Assembly: GCA_019747815.1 (NCBI GenBank)
Contig: JAIEQJ010000023.1
Coordinates: 1 to 64,000, forward strand
Source: Hyphomonadaceae bacterium
GTDB taxonomy: Bacteria; Pseudomonadota; Alphaproteobacteria; Rhizobiales; Hyphomicrobiaceae
DNA length: 64,000 bases
Reading direction: 5' to 3'
In this document: positions 27,489 through 35,462 of the stretch, piece after piece
How the letters are laid out: each line of letters starts with the position of its first letter
How positions within the stretch are numbered: position 1 is the first letter of the stretch
The notes under the pieces: model-generated
Told to the model about the DNA's origin: nothing
Seen by the model: only the letters and a program-made list of their open reading frames with translations
The model's database searches: none
Program-made: the position numbers and the translations under genes

Positions 27489-27531
27489 GATTTGACCCCG
27501 GGATCATTGCAGCCCAGTCTTAGGGCATCCC
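27489..27531 (+). promoter_or_regulatory. SAM-II-like motif, probably decayed
   Basis: GATTTGACC (27489-27497) and TTGCAGCC (27507-27514) match two conserved blocks of the SAM-II riboswitch at nearly the right spacing, and GGGAT/GCCC pair with GGGC/ATCCC. The outer P1 stem that SAM-II needs does not form. It lies just upstream of a perfect ribosome site and a 17-codon frame, not of a methionine gene. I regard it as a remnant or a coincidence. Confidence 0.25.
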
Positions 27532-27552
27532 TGCGAAAGGAGGTCTACGAAA

Positions 27553-27606
27553 ATGTCTCCTCCGGGCAGTCCCATTGCCGTCCTGATGCGCGGGCGTTGC
27601 GCCTGA
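27553..27606 (+). CDS. Possible 17-codon leader-type ORF
   Basis: AAAGGAGG (27536-27543) lies nine bases before an ATG that opens a 17-residue frame ending MRGRCA. A ribosome site this good in a gene-less region is notable. The peptide has no known match. It may be a regulatory leader or a remnant of a lost gene. Confidence 0.3.
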   Translation: MSPPGSPIAVLMRGRCA

Positions 27607-27768
27607 CGCGCGGGGCGGCACTCCAGACAATTCGAACGTTTGACGAGTCTTGTCCCGAGCGATTGCATGGGCGCCCACGCCGGCAATTTAGCTTGGGGCG
27701 CAAGCCTCGCGAAAAACCTGAGAGCGATCAGGAGGGCGATGCATCGGAGTTGTCGCCGCGACCATGAT

Positions 27769-27894
27769 CCAAGCCTTTGTGCTTGGCCGTCGGTATCCCC
27801 CGGCGCCTCCGCACGTAAAGCGCGTAAGCCCTTGATCCACGGCTGCGGAAGGCAGCCACGGAGCCCGGTGGAATGGAAAATTCCGCCGGGCTTT
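27769..27894 (+). ncRNA. Candidate structured small RNA
   Basis: Three well-formed hairpins in 130 bp: CCAAGC/GCTTGG with a 6-nt loop (27769-27786), GGCTGC/GCAGCC with a 5-nt loop (27841-27857) and the terminator hairpin (27862-27892). CCACG at 27837 can also pair with CGTGG at 27896 to close a junction. The surrounding 676-bp gap (27298-27973) has no convincing protein gene. I do not recognise the family. Confidence 0.4.
27862..27894 (+). terminator. Rho-independent terminator with no obvious upstream gene
   Basis: AGCCCGG-T-GGAAT / ATTCC-G-CCGGGCT makes a 13-pair stem with a GGAAA loop, followed by TT on the plus strand. On the minus strand the flank is GC-rich, so the direction is plus. 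No plus-strand gene ends before it, which implies a non-coding or very short transcript. Confidence 0.6.
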
Positions 27895-27973
27895 GTCGTG
27901 GGGAGACGAGTTGCAGGGTGGAGTAGGCGGCTCAATCCTGCTGCGCCGATCGGCCCGCTGCAAGCTCATGGTT

Positions 27974-28417
27974 CTAGATCAACCCCAGCTCGGCCAGTTG
28001 CTTGCGCAGCCGGGGCGGCATGGACGTGATGCCGGCCGCGGCACGGCCCTTGAGGTCCTCGGGCGCCTCGTGCGCCTCCAGATAGCGCCACCCCTGGAAC
28101 GCACGCCGCGGCGTTGGCCGCACGGCGATGAGCTCGTTCTTGAGGATCAGCATGCAGCATGGCGTGCCGTCCTCCTTGGTGCCTTCGGTGATGTCGAGCA
28201 GCGGCTGGCGCACCTGCACGAGGCCCTTGATGACCCAGTAGAGCGAGCCGCCGGCCAGCAGCTCGTCCCGGCGCTTCGGCATCTGGAACGTGCGGTGGAA
28301 TAGGCGCGGCCGCTTCTCGCCGGCCTTGCGCCGCTGCTTGAGGCGCTCGGCCTGCCACGACGCCAGGTCCTCGATGGAGTCGCACCCCACGCACAGCTTG
28401 ATGAGATGCAGCGTCAT
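27974..28417 (-). CDS. DUF1489 family protein
   Basis: 147 residues, soluble. Opens MTLHLIKLCVGCDSIEDLASW and includes the family block THRTF-like LFHRTFQMPKRRDELLAGGSLYWVIKG and an R-rich PTPRRAFQGWRYL. DUF1489 is confined largely to alphaproteobacteria and has no known function. ATG at 28417 chosen over 28459 because it matches the family start. It is divergent from the nicotinamidase 115 bp away. Confidence 0.8.
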   Translation of the reverse strand: MTLHLIKLCVGCDSIEDLASWQAERLKQRRKAGEKRPRLFHRTFQMPKRRDELLAGGSLYWVIKGLVQVRQPLLDITEGTKEDGTPCCMLILKNELIAVRPTPRRAFQGWRYLEAHEAPEDLKGRAAAGITSMPPRLRKQLAELGLI

Positions 28418-28532
28418 GCCGTCGTTTCCTCGCGCGCCGCCCTTCCTCCGTGCGATCATACCTCTTTCGGCCTGCCACAGGCGGTCCTATGCTGCCGGCC
28501 CAACAGAAATTTTGTCGCAAGGAGCGAAATCT

Positions 28533-29279
28533 ATGCCGAGCGCATCGCGCCGTTCGTTGCTATCGCGCCGTTCGTTCCTCACTGCCGCCGGAGGCTTCGC
28601 CATGACCGAACTCGTCTCGAACGCATCCGCCCAGGCCAAGATCAAGCCGGGCGCCGATGCCGCGCTGATCGTCGTCGACGTGCAGAACTGCTTCACGCCG
28701 GGCGGCAGCCTCGCGGTCGACAAGGGCGACGAGATCATCCCGCTGATCAATCGCATCGCCAAGGCCTTCCGGAACGTGGTGCTCACGCAGGATTGGCACA
28801 CGGCCAACCACATCTCGTTTGCCTCCTCGCATGCCGGCAAGAAGCCGTTCGACGTGATCGATGTGCCCTACGGCAAGCAGGTGCTCTGGCCGGACCATTG
28901 CGTGCAGGGCACCGACGGCGCCGCCATTCATCGCGGCATCGACATCCCGCATGCGCAGCTCGTGATCCGCAAGGGCTTCAATCCGCTGGTGGACAGCTAC
29001 TCGGCGTTCATCGAGGCCGACGGCTCATCGAAGACGGGGCTCGACGGCTACCTGGCGGGCCGCGGCATCAAGGCCGTCTATGTGGCGGGCCTCGCCACCG
29101 ACTTCTGCGTGGCATGGACGGCGCTGGATGCCCGCAAGCTCGGTCTCGATGCCGCCGTCATCGAGGACGCCTGCCGCGGGATCGACACGCAAGGCTCGCT
29201 GGCGGCGGCATGGAAGAACATGGAGGCCGCCGGCGTCAGGCGGCTGCAGTCGAGCGGGCTGGAGCTGCCGCCGGCCTAG
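28533..29279 (+). CDS. pncA: Nicotinamidase/pyrazinamidase with Tat signal
   Basis: 248 residues. Hydrolyses nicotinamide to nicotinate. Catalytic triad Asp49, Lys147, Cys192 (ATDFCVAWTALDA) and metal ligands Asp87, His89, His93 (DWHTANH) are all present. Unusually, the N-terminus SRRSFLTAAGGFAM is a twin-arginine signal with cleavage likely after NASAQA (about residue 35), so the enzyme should be exported folded to the periplasm. AAGGAG ribosome site before ATG at 28533. Followed by a mobile-looking repeat region. Confidence 0.9.
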   Translation: MPSASRRSLLSRRSFLTAAGGFAMTELVSNASAQAKIKPGADAALIVVDVQNCFTPGGSLAVDKGDEIIPLINRIAKAFRNVVLTQDWHTANHISFASSHAGKKPFDVIDVPYGKQVLWPDHCVQGTDGAAIHRGIDIPHAQLVIRKGFNPLVDSYSAFIEADGSSKTGLDGYLAGRGIKAVYVAGLATDFCVAWTALDARKLGLDAAVIEDACRGIDTQGSLAAAWKNMEAAGVRRLQSSGLELPPA

Positions 29280-29284
29280 GGGTG

Positions 29285-29470
29285 TTTCCGGTCGAGATTG
29301 TTTCGAAGGCGTCATCCCGGCTGGAGCGGTGCGCAGAGCCGGGACCCGGAGGCCGCAGGCGCGAGGCTGGTGCTCGGCTCGCGCTCTGGGCCCCTGGGTC
29401 CCGGATCGGCCTCCGGCCGTCCGGGATGACAACGAGGCTGAGCGCTTCCGCGATCGTCGGAAGGACCCTA
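29285..29470. repeat. ~190-bp composite repeat element, copy A
   Basis: Near-identical to 39831-40028. It starts TTTCCGGT in the 3' flank of a plus-strand gene, carries GTCATCCCGG (29311) and its complement CCGGGATGAC (29421), and ends GATCGTCGGAAGGACCCT. It is probably a MITE-like relative of the extragenic palindrome family. The whole gap 29280-29913 (634 bp) holds only repeats and no supported gene. Confidence 0.75.
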
Positions 29471-29483
29471 CGGCAAGGACCCC

Positions 29484-29543
29484 GGCTCTGCGCGCTCGAC
29501 CTTGATCTCCGATCAAGCTCGCGCGCTGCGGCCGGGGACGCAA
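29484..29543. repeat. 60-bp imperfect direct repeat, copy 1
   Basis: Begins GGCTCTGCGCGCT, includes CTTGATCTCCGATCAAG (a small palindrome) and ends GGCCGGGGACGCAA. It recurs 250 bp on at 29734-29792 with a few mismatches. Confidence 0.7.
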
Positions 29544-29733
29544 AGGGGCGGGCGCTTCGGCCGGGGGCGCATCCCTTGGCGCTTCGGCCGGGGAGGCAAG
29601 GGGCGCAGGCCCCTATGATGACAAGGCCCGTTGGCTGGTGCACAGCGGGGCCTCCTCCTCCTTCTGCGTTCCCGGAAGCCGAGCCTAGGGCGAGGCTCTC
29701 CGGGATCCTTACCCCTGCATGGGTAAGGACCTC

Positions 29734-29792
29734 GGCTCTGCGCGCTGACCTTGATCTCCGATCAAGCTCGTGCGCTCCGGCCGGGGACGCAA
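29734..29792. repeat. 60-bp imperfect direct repeat, copy 2
   Basis: Second copy of the 29484 repeat, one base shorter and with a few substitutions. Preceded by the hairpin CCTTACCCctgcatGGGTAAGG. Confidence 0.7.
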
Positions 29793-29913
29793 GACGGGGT
29801 TGAGCGGCAGGAGCTGGACGGGCTGGCGCGGCGTCGGCGCACGGGTCTGGCGCGGCGGGCCTCGCGGACGTCCCTCAGGCTGCGCCCAGGGCCAATTCCG
29901 GGGCGACTGGCCC

Positions 29914-32004
29914 TCAGTCCGCCAGCGTGGCGATCAACGCGCCGAGCACCACCTGCTCGCCTTCCTTCACGACCAGCTTGTCGATCACGCCGTCGCGCGG
30001 CGCGTGCAGGACGTGCTCCATCTTCATGGCTTCGACCACGGCGATGCGGTCGCCCTTGGCCACGGTTGCGCCCTTCCTCACGAACACCTTGGCAACGCGG
30101 CCGATGATCGGGGCGCGAATGCTGCCGCCGTTGGCCCCCTCATCCGCAGCGCCGGCGTCAAACTCCGGCCAGCGCAGCTCCGTCTGGCGCATGTCGTGCA
30201 GCACGTAGAGCGGGTTACCATTCCCGACAACGCGCATGACTGACCGGTGCACCGGCCCGCCTGGCGACACTTGGCGCGGGTCGATTTCACCCACGAGCTG
30301 CATGGCGGAAAGCGCTCCATCCATCCTGTTCAGCATTTGAAGCGGGCCGCTCTCACCGGTCGGCCGCACGATCGGCTCGTATGGCGGCCCCTTGCCACCC
30401 GCGGCAACGGGCCGGGGACCCGCCGGACCCCAAGCGACCTGCACCCGAGTTGGCGTGCCATCGGCAAGAACGGTGACCTCCTGGCTTCTTGATCCGCCGA
30501 GCTGAAAGCCGTCGCAGGCATTCCAGGGCGAGAGGCCCTCCCACCCTCCGCGCCGGCCTCGCAACACGGCGGCGTCGTCCTGCGCGCGCCAGAGCATGTG
30601 CAATACACCGAAGGCGATGACCTCGGGGTTGGGCGCGTGAGCCGTGAGACCGGCCAGCTCTCGCCCGATTAGGCCGGTGTGCATGCGCCCGCGCGCAAAA
30701 TCAGGGTGCTCAAGGAGCGCGTGCAGGAACGCAGCATTGGTCCTTGGCCCCGCCACTTGGGTTTGTTCCAGCGCCAGCCCAAGCCGCGCGATCGCCATTG
30801 CCCGGTCGGGCGCGGAGCCGATCAGCTTGGCGATCATGGAGTCGTAGTAGGGTGGGATCACCGAGCCCTGCTCCACTCCGGCATCGACGCGCAGCCCTTC
30901 GAGCACCGGCATCTCGAAGGCGACGATCGGCCCGGTCGATGGCAGGAAGCCCTTGGCCGGGTCCTCGGCGCACAGCCGCGCCTCGATGGCATGCCCTGAC
31001 ATGCTGATCTCACCTTGGCTTAGCGGCAGCCGCTCGCCCGAGGCGATTCTGAGTTGCCATTCCACCAGATCGAGCCCGGTGATCGCTTCCGTCACCGGAT
31101 GCTCGACCTGCAGGCGCGTGTTCATCTCGATGAAGTACCAGGGCGCCTCAGCGGACAGCTTGCCGCCCTCGACCAGGAACTCGACGGTGCCCGCACTCTC
31201 GTAGTGCACGGCCTTGGCGCAGGCGACGGCCGCCTCGCAGATCCTGGCGCGCAACTCAGCCGCCATGCCCGGTGCCGGCGCCTCCTCGATCACCTTCTGA
31301 TTGCGCCGCTGCAGTGAGCAGTCCCGCTCGAACAAATGCACCACGTTGCCGTGGCTGTCGCCGAACACCTGCACCTCGATGTGCCGCGGCGCGGCGATCA
31401 CTTTCTCGATCAGCACGCGCGCATCGCCGAAGGCGGCCTCCGCCTCGCGCTGCGCACTCTCCAGCGCCGCGGCGAGGTCCGCCTCGCGCTCGACGAGGCG
31501 CATGCCGCGCCCGCCGCCGCCCGCCACCGCCTTGATCATCACGGGATAGCCGATGGTCTTGGCTTCTTTGGCGAGGACCTTGGCCGTCTGGTTGTCGCCC
31601 TGATAGCCCGGCACCACCGGCACGCCGACCTTGGCGGCGATCGCCTTGGCCTCCGCCTTGCCGCCCATCCGCCGCATGGCGCTGGGCGAGGGGCCGATGA
31701 ACTTGATGCCGGCCTTGCCCACCGCCTCGGCAAAGTCGGCATTCTCGGCAAGGAAGCCGTAGCCCGGATGGATGCCGTCCGCGCCGGTCGATTGCGCTGC
31801 CGCAATGATCTTGTCGATGCGCAGGTAGCTCTCGGTGGCCGGGCCGGGGCCGATCTGCACCACCTCTTCCGCCATGGCAGCAAAGGGTGCTCCGCGGTCG
31901 GCCTCGGAGACGACGGCAACCGTCTTGACGCCCAGGCGTCGGGCGGTGGTGATGATGCGGACGGCGATCTCGCCGCGGTTGGCGATCAGGATCTTCTTCA
32001 GCAT
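29914..32004 (-). CDS. Biotin-dependent acyl-CoA carboxylase, alpha subunit (methylcrotonyl/propionyl type)
   Basis: 696 residues: biotin carboxylase (1-450: IANRGEIAVRI, ATP-grasp GGGGRGMRLV, EMNTRLQVEHPVTE), a linker domain, and a C-terminal biotinyl domain with the biotin lysine in EAMKMEH. It supplies carboxybiotin to a separate beta subunit. The EAMKMEH form and length favour 3-methylcrotonyl-CoA carboxylase alpha (LiuD/MccA), but propionyl-CoA or geranyl-CoA carboxylase is possible. No beta subunit lies within the window, which is unusual. ATG at 32004. Confidence 0.88.
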   Translation of the reverse strand: MLKKILIANRGEIAVRIITTARRLGVKTVAVVSEADRGAPFAAMAEEVVQIGPGPATESYLRIDKIIAAAQSTGADGIHPGYGFLAENADFAEAVGKAGIKFIGPSPSAMRRMGGKAEAKAIAAKVGVPVVPGYQGDNQTAKVLAKEAKTIGYPVMIKAVAGGGGRGMRLVEREADLAAALESAQREAEAAFGDARVLIEKVIAAPRHIEVQVFGDSHGNVVHLFERDCSLQRRNQKVIEEAPAPGMAAELRARICEAAVACAKAVHYESAGTVEFLVEGGKLSAEAPWYFIEMNTRLQVEHPVTEAITGLDLVEWQLRIASGERLPLSQGEISMSGHAIEARLCAEDPAKGFLPSTGPIVAFEMPVLEGLRVDAGVEQGSVIPPYYDSMIAKLIGSAPDRAMAIARLGLALEQTQVAGPRTNAAFLHALLEHPDFARGRMHTGLIGRELAGLTAHAPNPEVIAFGVLHMLWRAQDDAAVLRGRRGGWEGLSPWNACDGFQLGGSRSQEVTVLADGTPTRVQVAWGPAGPRPVAAGGKGPPYEPIVRPTGESGPLQMLNRMDGALSAMQLVGEIDPRQVSPGGPVHRSVMRVVGNGNPLYVLHDMRQTELRWPEFDAGAADEGANGGSIRAPIIGRVAKVFVRKGATVAKGDRIAVVEAMKMEHVLHAPRDGVIDKLVVKEGEQVVLGALIATLAD

Positions 32005-32215
32005 GGGCGTTGCAGCTTATGCCATTCCGGCGGGCGAAAAGGCAATCCGCCCTTCAAGATTGGCGTTTGGTCTCCGGGTTGCGTGCCGCGTGAAAGACGG
32101 CCATGCCGGCACTGGGATCGCGAGATGGGACAGACCCGAAGGCCGCATCCTCGTCACAGTATGAGGCCTTTTCCCCTATGATCCGGCGACACAAAAGCGG
32201 AAGGCAGACGCAATC

Positions 32216-33940
32216 ATGCATGCACTTGCGCACGGCGATGTGCAGCAAAGACTGAGGCTCGTCACGGGCCTCATCCTGTTCACCTTCGCCGCCACGCATT
32301 TCTTCAACCATGCCTTGGGCCTCGTCAGCCTGGAGGCCATGGACACCCTGCAGGGTTGGCGCAAGGTGGTGACGCGATCCTGGCCCGGATCGGTCATTCT
32401 GCTCTCGGCCTTCCTCACCCACATCCTGCTGGGGCTGTACAAGATCTCGCGCCGGCTCACCTGGAGGCTCCCCTTCTGGGAGGCCGCGCAGATCGCCACC
32501 GGCCTGTCCATTCCCCTCTTCCTCATCACCCACGTCGTCTTCAATCGCGGGGCGGCAAGCCTCGCCGGCACCGACGACAGCTATGCCTTCGAGCTTGCCA
32601 ACATCTGGCCGGCCCTGGCGCTGGAGCATTCCGTACTGCTGCTGTGCGTGTGGGTGCATGGCTGCATCGGCATCCACTACTGGCTGAGCCTGGCGCCCTG
32701 GTATCCACGGGTGCGGCAGGCCCTGTTCGCGCTGGCGGTCGCCCTGCCGGTGACGGCGCTGGCCGGCTTCTCCGTGGCGGGGCGGCAGGTGGCGCTGCAG
32801 GTCGCGCCCCCCGGGGCGACGGCTAAACTGCAGGCCCACACGCATGCGCCGGATGCTGCCACCGAGGCGCGCCTCGTGGCGCTGCGTAACGGGTTGCAGC
32901 TCCTCTTCCTGACGCTCCTGGGGCTCGCACTGCTCGTGCCCGTGGTGCGGATCGTGCGGCGGGCCACCGGCGCCAGGATCGAGGTGACCTATCGCGGCGG
33001 CCCGACGGTGCGCGTGGCGCCGGGCCCGACGCTGCTCGAGATCAGCCGCATGCGGGACGTGCCGCATGCGTCCGTCTGCGGCGGCCGCGCGCGCTGCTCC
33101 ACGTGCCGCGTCGGCGTGGAGAGCGGGCTGGAGGCTCTGGCGGCTCCGTCCGCGGCCGAGGCCATGACGCTGGCCAGGATCAACGCGCCATCCCATGTGC
33201 GCCTGGCCTGCCAGATCCGTCCCGTCCACTCGATCACGGTCACCCGGCTGGTCGCACCACCGGTGCACGTCGCTCGCCAAGCCGGCCAATCCAACGAAGC
33301 GCAGGGCGTGGAGCGCAATCTGGCGGTCCTGTTCTTCGACACGCGGGGCTTCACCGCCATCAGCGAAGCCCGCCTGCCCTATGATGTCGTCTTCATCCTC
33401 AACCGTCTCTTCGCCGAGGTGGGCGAAGCCATCCGTAGCCATCACGGCAAGATCGACAAGTATCTGGGCGACGGCCTGATGGCCATTTTCGGCGCCGAGG
33501 CCGGCGAGGCGGCAGGATGCCGGCAGGCGCTCGGTGCCGCCCGCGACATCGATCTCGCGCTCGATCGTCTCAACGAGGAAATCATCGCGGAGGTCGGCCA
33601 GCCCTTGCGCATCGGCATGGGGATCGACGTCGGCCCTCTGGTGGTCGGCCACATCGGCCATGCCGAGACCGCCATGATCACCGTCATCGGCACGACAGTG
33701 AATGCGGCAAGCCGGCTGGAAGCCCTGACCAAGGAGAAGGCCTGCCAGCTCATCGCCTCCGTCGACGTGCTGACCCACGCTGGGCTGTCGCCGGATGTCT
33801 TTCCGCGCGAGGAGGTGGCGATCCGGGGCCTGTCTGCACCGCGCGCGGTCGCCCTGATCGACAAGGCCCGCAATCTGCCGCCCCTGCCGCAGCCCGCAAA
33901 GTTGGCGCGACAGGACGCGCCGGCCCGCATCGCCAGGTGA
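32216..33940 (+). CDS. Membrane-anchored class III adenylate cyclase with heme-b and 2Fe-2S domains (CyaC-like)
   Basis: 574 residues. Residues 15-250 form about six transmembrane helices with evenly placed histidines (His28/32, 69, 106, 149), like the diheme cytochrome b anchor of succinate:quinone oxidoreductases. Residues 255-345 are a plant-type 2Fe-2S ferredoxin with Cys288, 294, 297 and 332. Residues 366-560 are a class III cyclase: FFDTRGFT (metal Asp375), KYLGDGLMAIFG (Asp419) and TVNAASRLE (Asn496, Arg500). Sinorhizobium CyaC has a similar redox-sensing anchor. Quinone or redox state is therefore expected to control cAMP production. Confidence 0.88.
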   Translation: MHALAHGDVQQRLRLVTGLILFTFAATHFFNHALGLVSLEAMDTLQGWRKVVTRSWPGSVILLSAFLTHILLGLYKISRRLTWRLPFWEAAQIATGLSIPLFLITHVVFNRGAASLAGTDDSYAFELANIWPALALEHSVLLLCVWVHGCIGIHYWLSLAPWYPRVRQALFALAVALPVTALAGFSVAGRQVALQVAPPGATAKLQAHTHAPDAATEARLVALRNGLQLLFLTLLGLALLVPVVRIVRRATGARIEVTYRGGPTVRVAPGPTLLEISRMRDVPHASVCGGRARCSTCRVGVESGLEALAAPSAAEAMTLARINAPSHVRLACQIRPVHSITVTRLVAPPVHVARQAGQSNEAQGVERNLAVLFFDTRGFTAISEARLPYDVVFILNRLFAEVGEAIRSHHGKIDKYLGDGLMAIFGAEAGEAAGCRQALGAARDIDLALDRLNEEIIAEVGQPLRIGMGIDVGPLVVGHIGHAETAMITVIGTTVNAASRLEALTKEKACQLIASVDVLTHAGLSPDVFPREEVAIRGLSAPRAVALIDKARNLPPLPQPAKLARQDAPARIAR

Positions 33941-33944
33941 GTTC

Positions 33945-34367
33945 TTATTCCTTGGCCTCGCAGAACCCGTGATATTGCGTCACTATCGGCTGACCGAACA
34001 GGCCGAAGTGGCGCGAGTGCACCGCCGGGTAGAGGCCCGTGGCGTCATCTTTGTCGAACACCGTGGTGATGTGCAGCGATCCCTCGGTCACCACTTCGAG
34101 GAAGTGGGTGGCGTTGACCGCGTGCACGATCCGGAGCGGGCCGATGCCGCGCTCGGTCTTCAGATCTGCGGTCTGGGCCTGGGCATTGATGCGGGTGATC
34201 CCAAACGCGAGGGCGGATGCCTTCTCCGGCGTGAACTGACCGTTGTCGTAGACGTGCGTGACGCCGCTCGTGAAGCTGCAGGCGAAGGCCTTGGGCTCGT
34301 CCGCAGCCCCGGCGGGCGCGGCAACAAACGCTGACAGAATGAGCGCAATCGACAGTCGAACAAGCAT
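33945..34367 (-). CDS. Small exported protein of unknown function
   Basis: 140 residues with a clear signal peptide (LSIALILSAFVAAPAGAA, cleavage near residue 23). The mature part has two cysteines (FACSFTSG, HGFCEAKE) that could form a disulfide. ATG at 34367 chosen for the signal peptide; upstream frames are not signal-like. Convergent with the cyclase, with only 4 bp between stops. Confidence 0.6.
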   Translation of the reverse strand: MLVRLSIALILSAFVAAPAGAADEPKAFACSFTSGVTHVYDNGQFTPEKASALAFGITRINAQAQTADLKTERGIGPLRIVHAVNATHFLEVVTEGSLHITTVFDKDDATGLYPAVHSRHFGLFGQPIVTQYHGFCEAKE

Positions 34368-34464
34368 GGTTCCCACCCCTGCGGTCAGGCGCAAGCCCCT
34401 GACGGGCAAGCCCCATTGAACGGCGCCCCGCCGCAATGCGCAAATCGGCGGCGCGTGGTCAAGG

Positions 34465-35307
34465 CTAAACTGCCGCCACCGCGTCGGCCCGCTCGCCGAA
34501 AGCGGCGAGGAAGGCCTGCCGAAAGGCTGCCTTCTCCGCTTCCGTGAGATCGAGCCCCTCCAGACGGGTGTCGAGCAGCATCGGCGTGCCGCCCTCCTCA
34601 CTCCTCAGCGCCAGCGCCCATCTCTCGTCCGCCGAGGTGAACAGCGGATGCCGGCTCACGGGCCACTCGACGAGCGCCCGCTCTTGCGTGCTCTCCGTCT
34701 CGTAAAGGTAGACCCACAGGCGCCGGCGTGGCGGCAGGCGGTTACTGCGCTCGATCTCGACGACGACCGGCAGCAGGCGCTGCCCGCTCATGGCGGCAAA
34801 CGCGCGCTGCATTTTCATGCCCTTCCAGAGCATGGCTGCGGCGACAACGAGACAGAAGACGATGATGCTCGCAAACGCCAGCAGGGTGACAAGCCGGCTG
34901 GTCAGGCTCTCCAGGCCGAGATCGGTGGTGATCTGCGCGGCATCGGACCGGCTGCGCCGCGGCTCCGTCGCCCGATCACGGGCGCCGCCGGCAAAGACGT
35001 ACCACTGCGTGCGCTCGCCGCCATGCTTGGCGTCCGCCACCGTCACGGAGCAGGTGCTGAGCACGGTGGCCCACGCGTGGCACTGCTGCGCCGTGATGCG
35101 AGCATCGGGCGCCGAGATCCAGTCGTGGCGCATGCGCCAGTCGCCGGCAATCCCGGGCCCCAGCCATGCACCAAGGCCGCCCAGGATGAGAAGCAGCATG
35201 GCGATTGCCCCAACTGTTCCGCCCTCGACGGACCGCGGCGGACGCACGGCAATGGCCCGCGGCGGCAGCAGGTCGGCAAGGCGTATCGGTGCGGGCTGGG
35301 CGGTCAT
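34465..35307 (-). CDS. Membrane protein of unknown function
   Basis: 280 residues. One transmembrane segment near 35-55 and another at about 145-165, bracketing an extracytoplasmic loop with a CxxxxxxxxxC pair (QQCHAWATVLSTCSVTV). This layout recalls DUF3592-type proteins but I cannot confirm it. The C-terminal half is cytoplasmic and helical. ATG at 35307 (MTAQPAPIRL). Same strand as the small exported protein, 97 bp apart. Confidence 0.55.
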   Translation of the reverse strand: MTAQPAPIRLADLLPPRAIAVRPPRSVEGGTVGAIAMLLLILGGLGAWLGPGIAGDWRMRHDWISAPDARITAQQCHAWATVLSTCSVTVADAKHGGERTQWYVFAGGARDRATEPRRSRSDAAQITTDLGLESLTSRLVTLLAFASIIVFCLVVAAAMLWKGMKMQRAFAAMSGQRLLPVVVEIERSNRLPPRRRLWVYLYETESTQERALVEWPVSRHPLFTSADERWALALRSEEGGTPMLLDTRLEGLDLTEAEKAAFRQAFLAAFGERADAVAAV

Positions 35308-35462
35308 CCTACATCCAAGCTTGATCAGCGCGGCGGTCGCCATCGCTCCGATCGATGACACCCGCACACGACTTCCTGGCGCGGGCCGGCCCGCGATGCA
35401 AGGAGCTTGAGGGCAGCTACCCGCCCTCGGCGCGAGCGCCTACCGCCGTTTGTCTGCGATAT

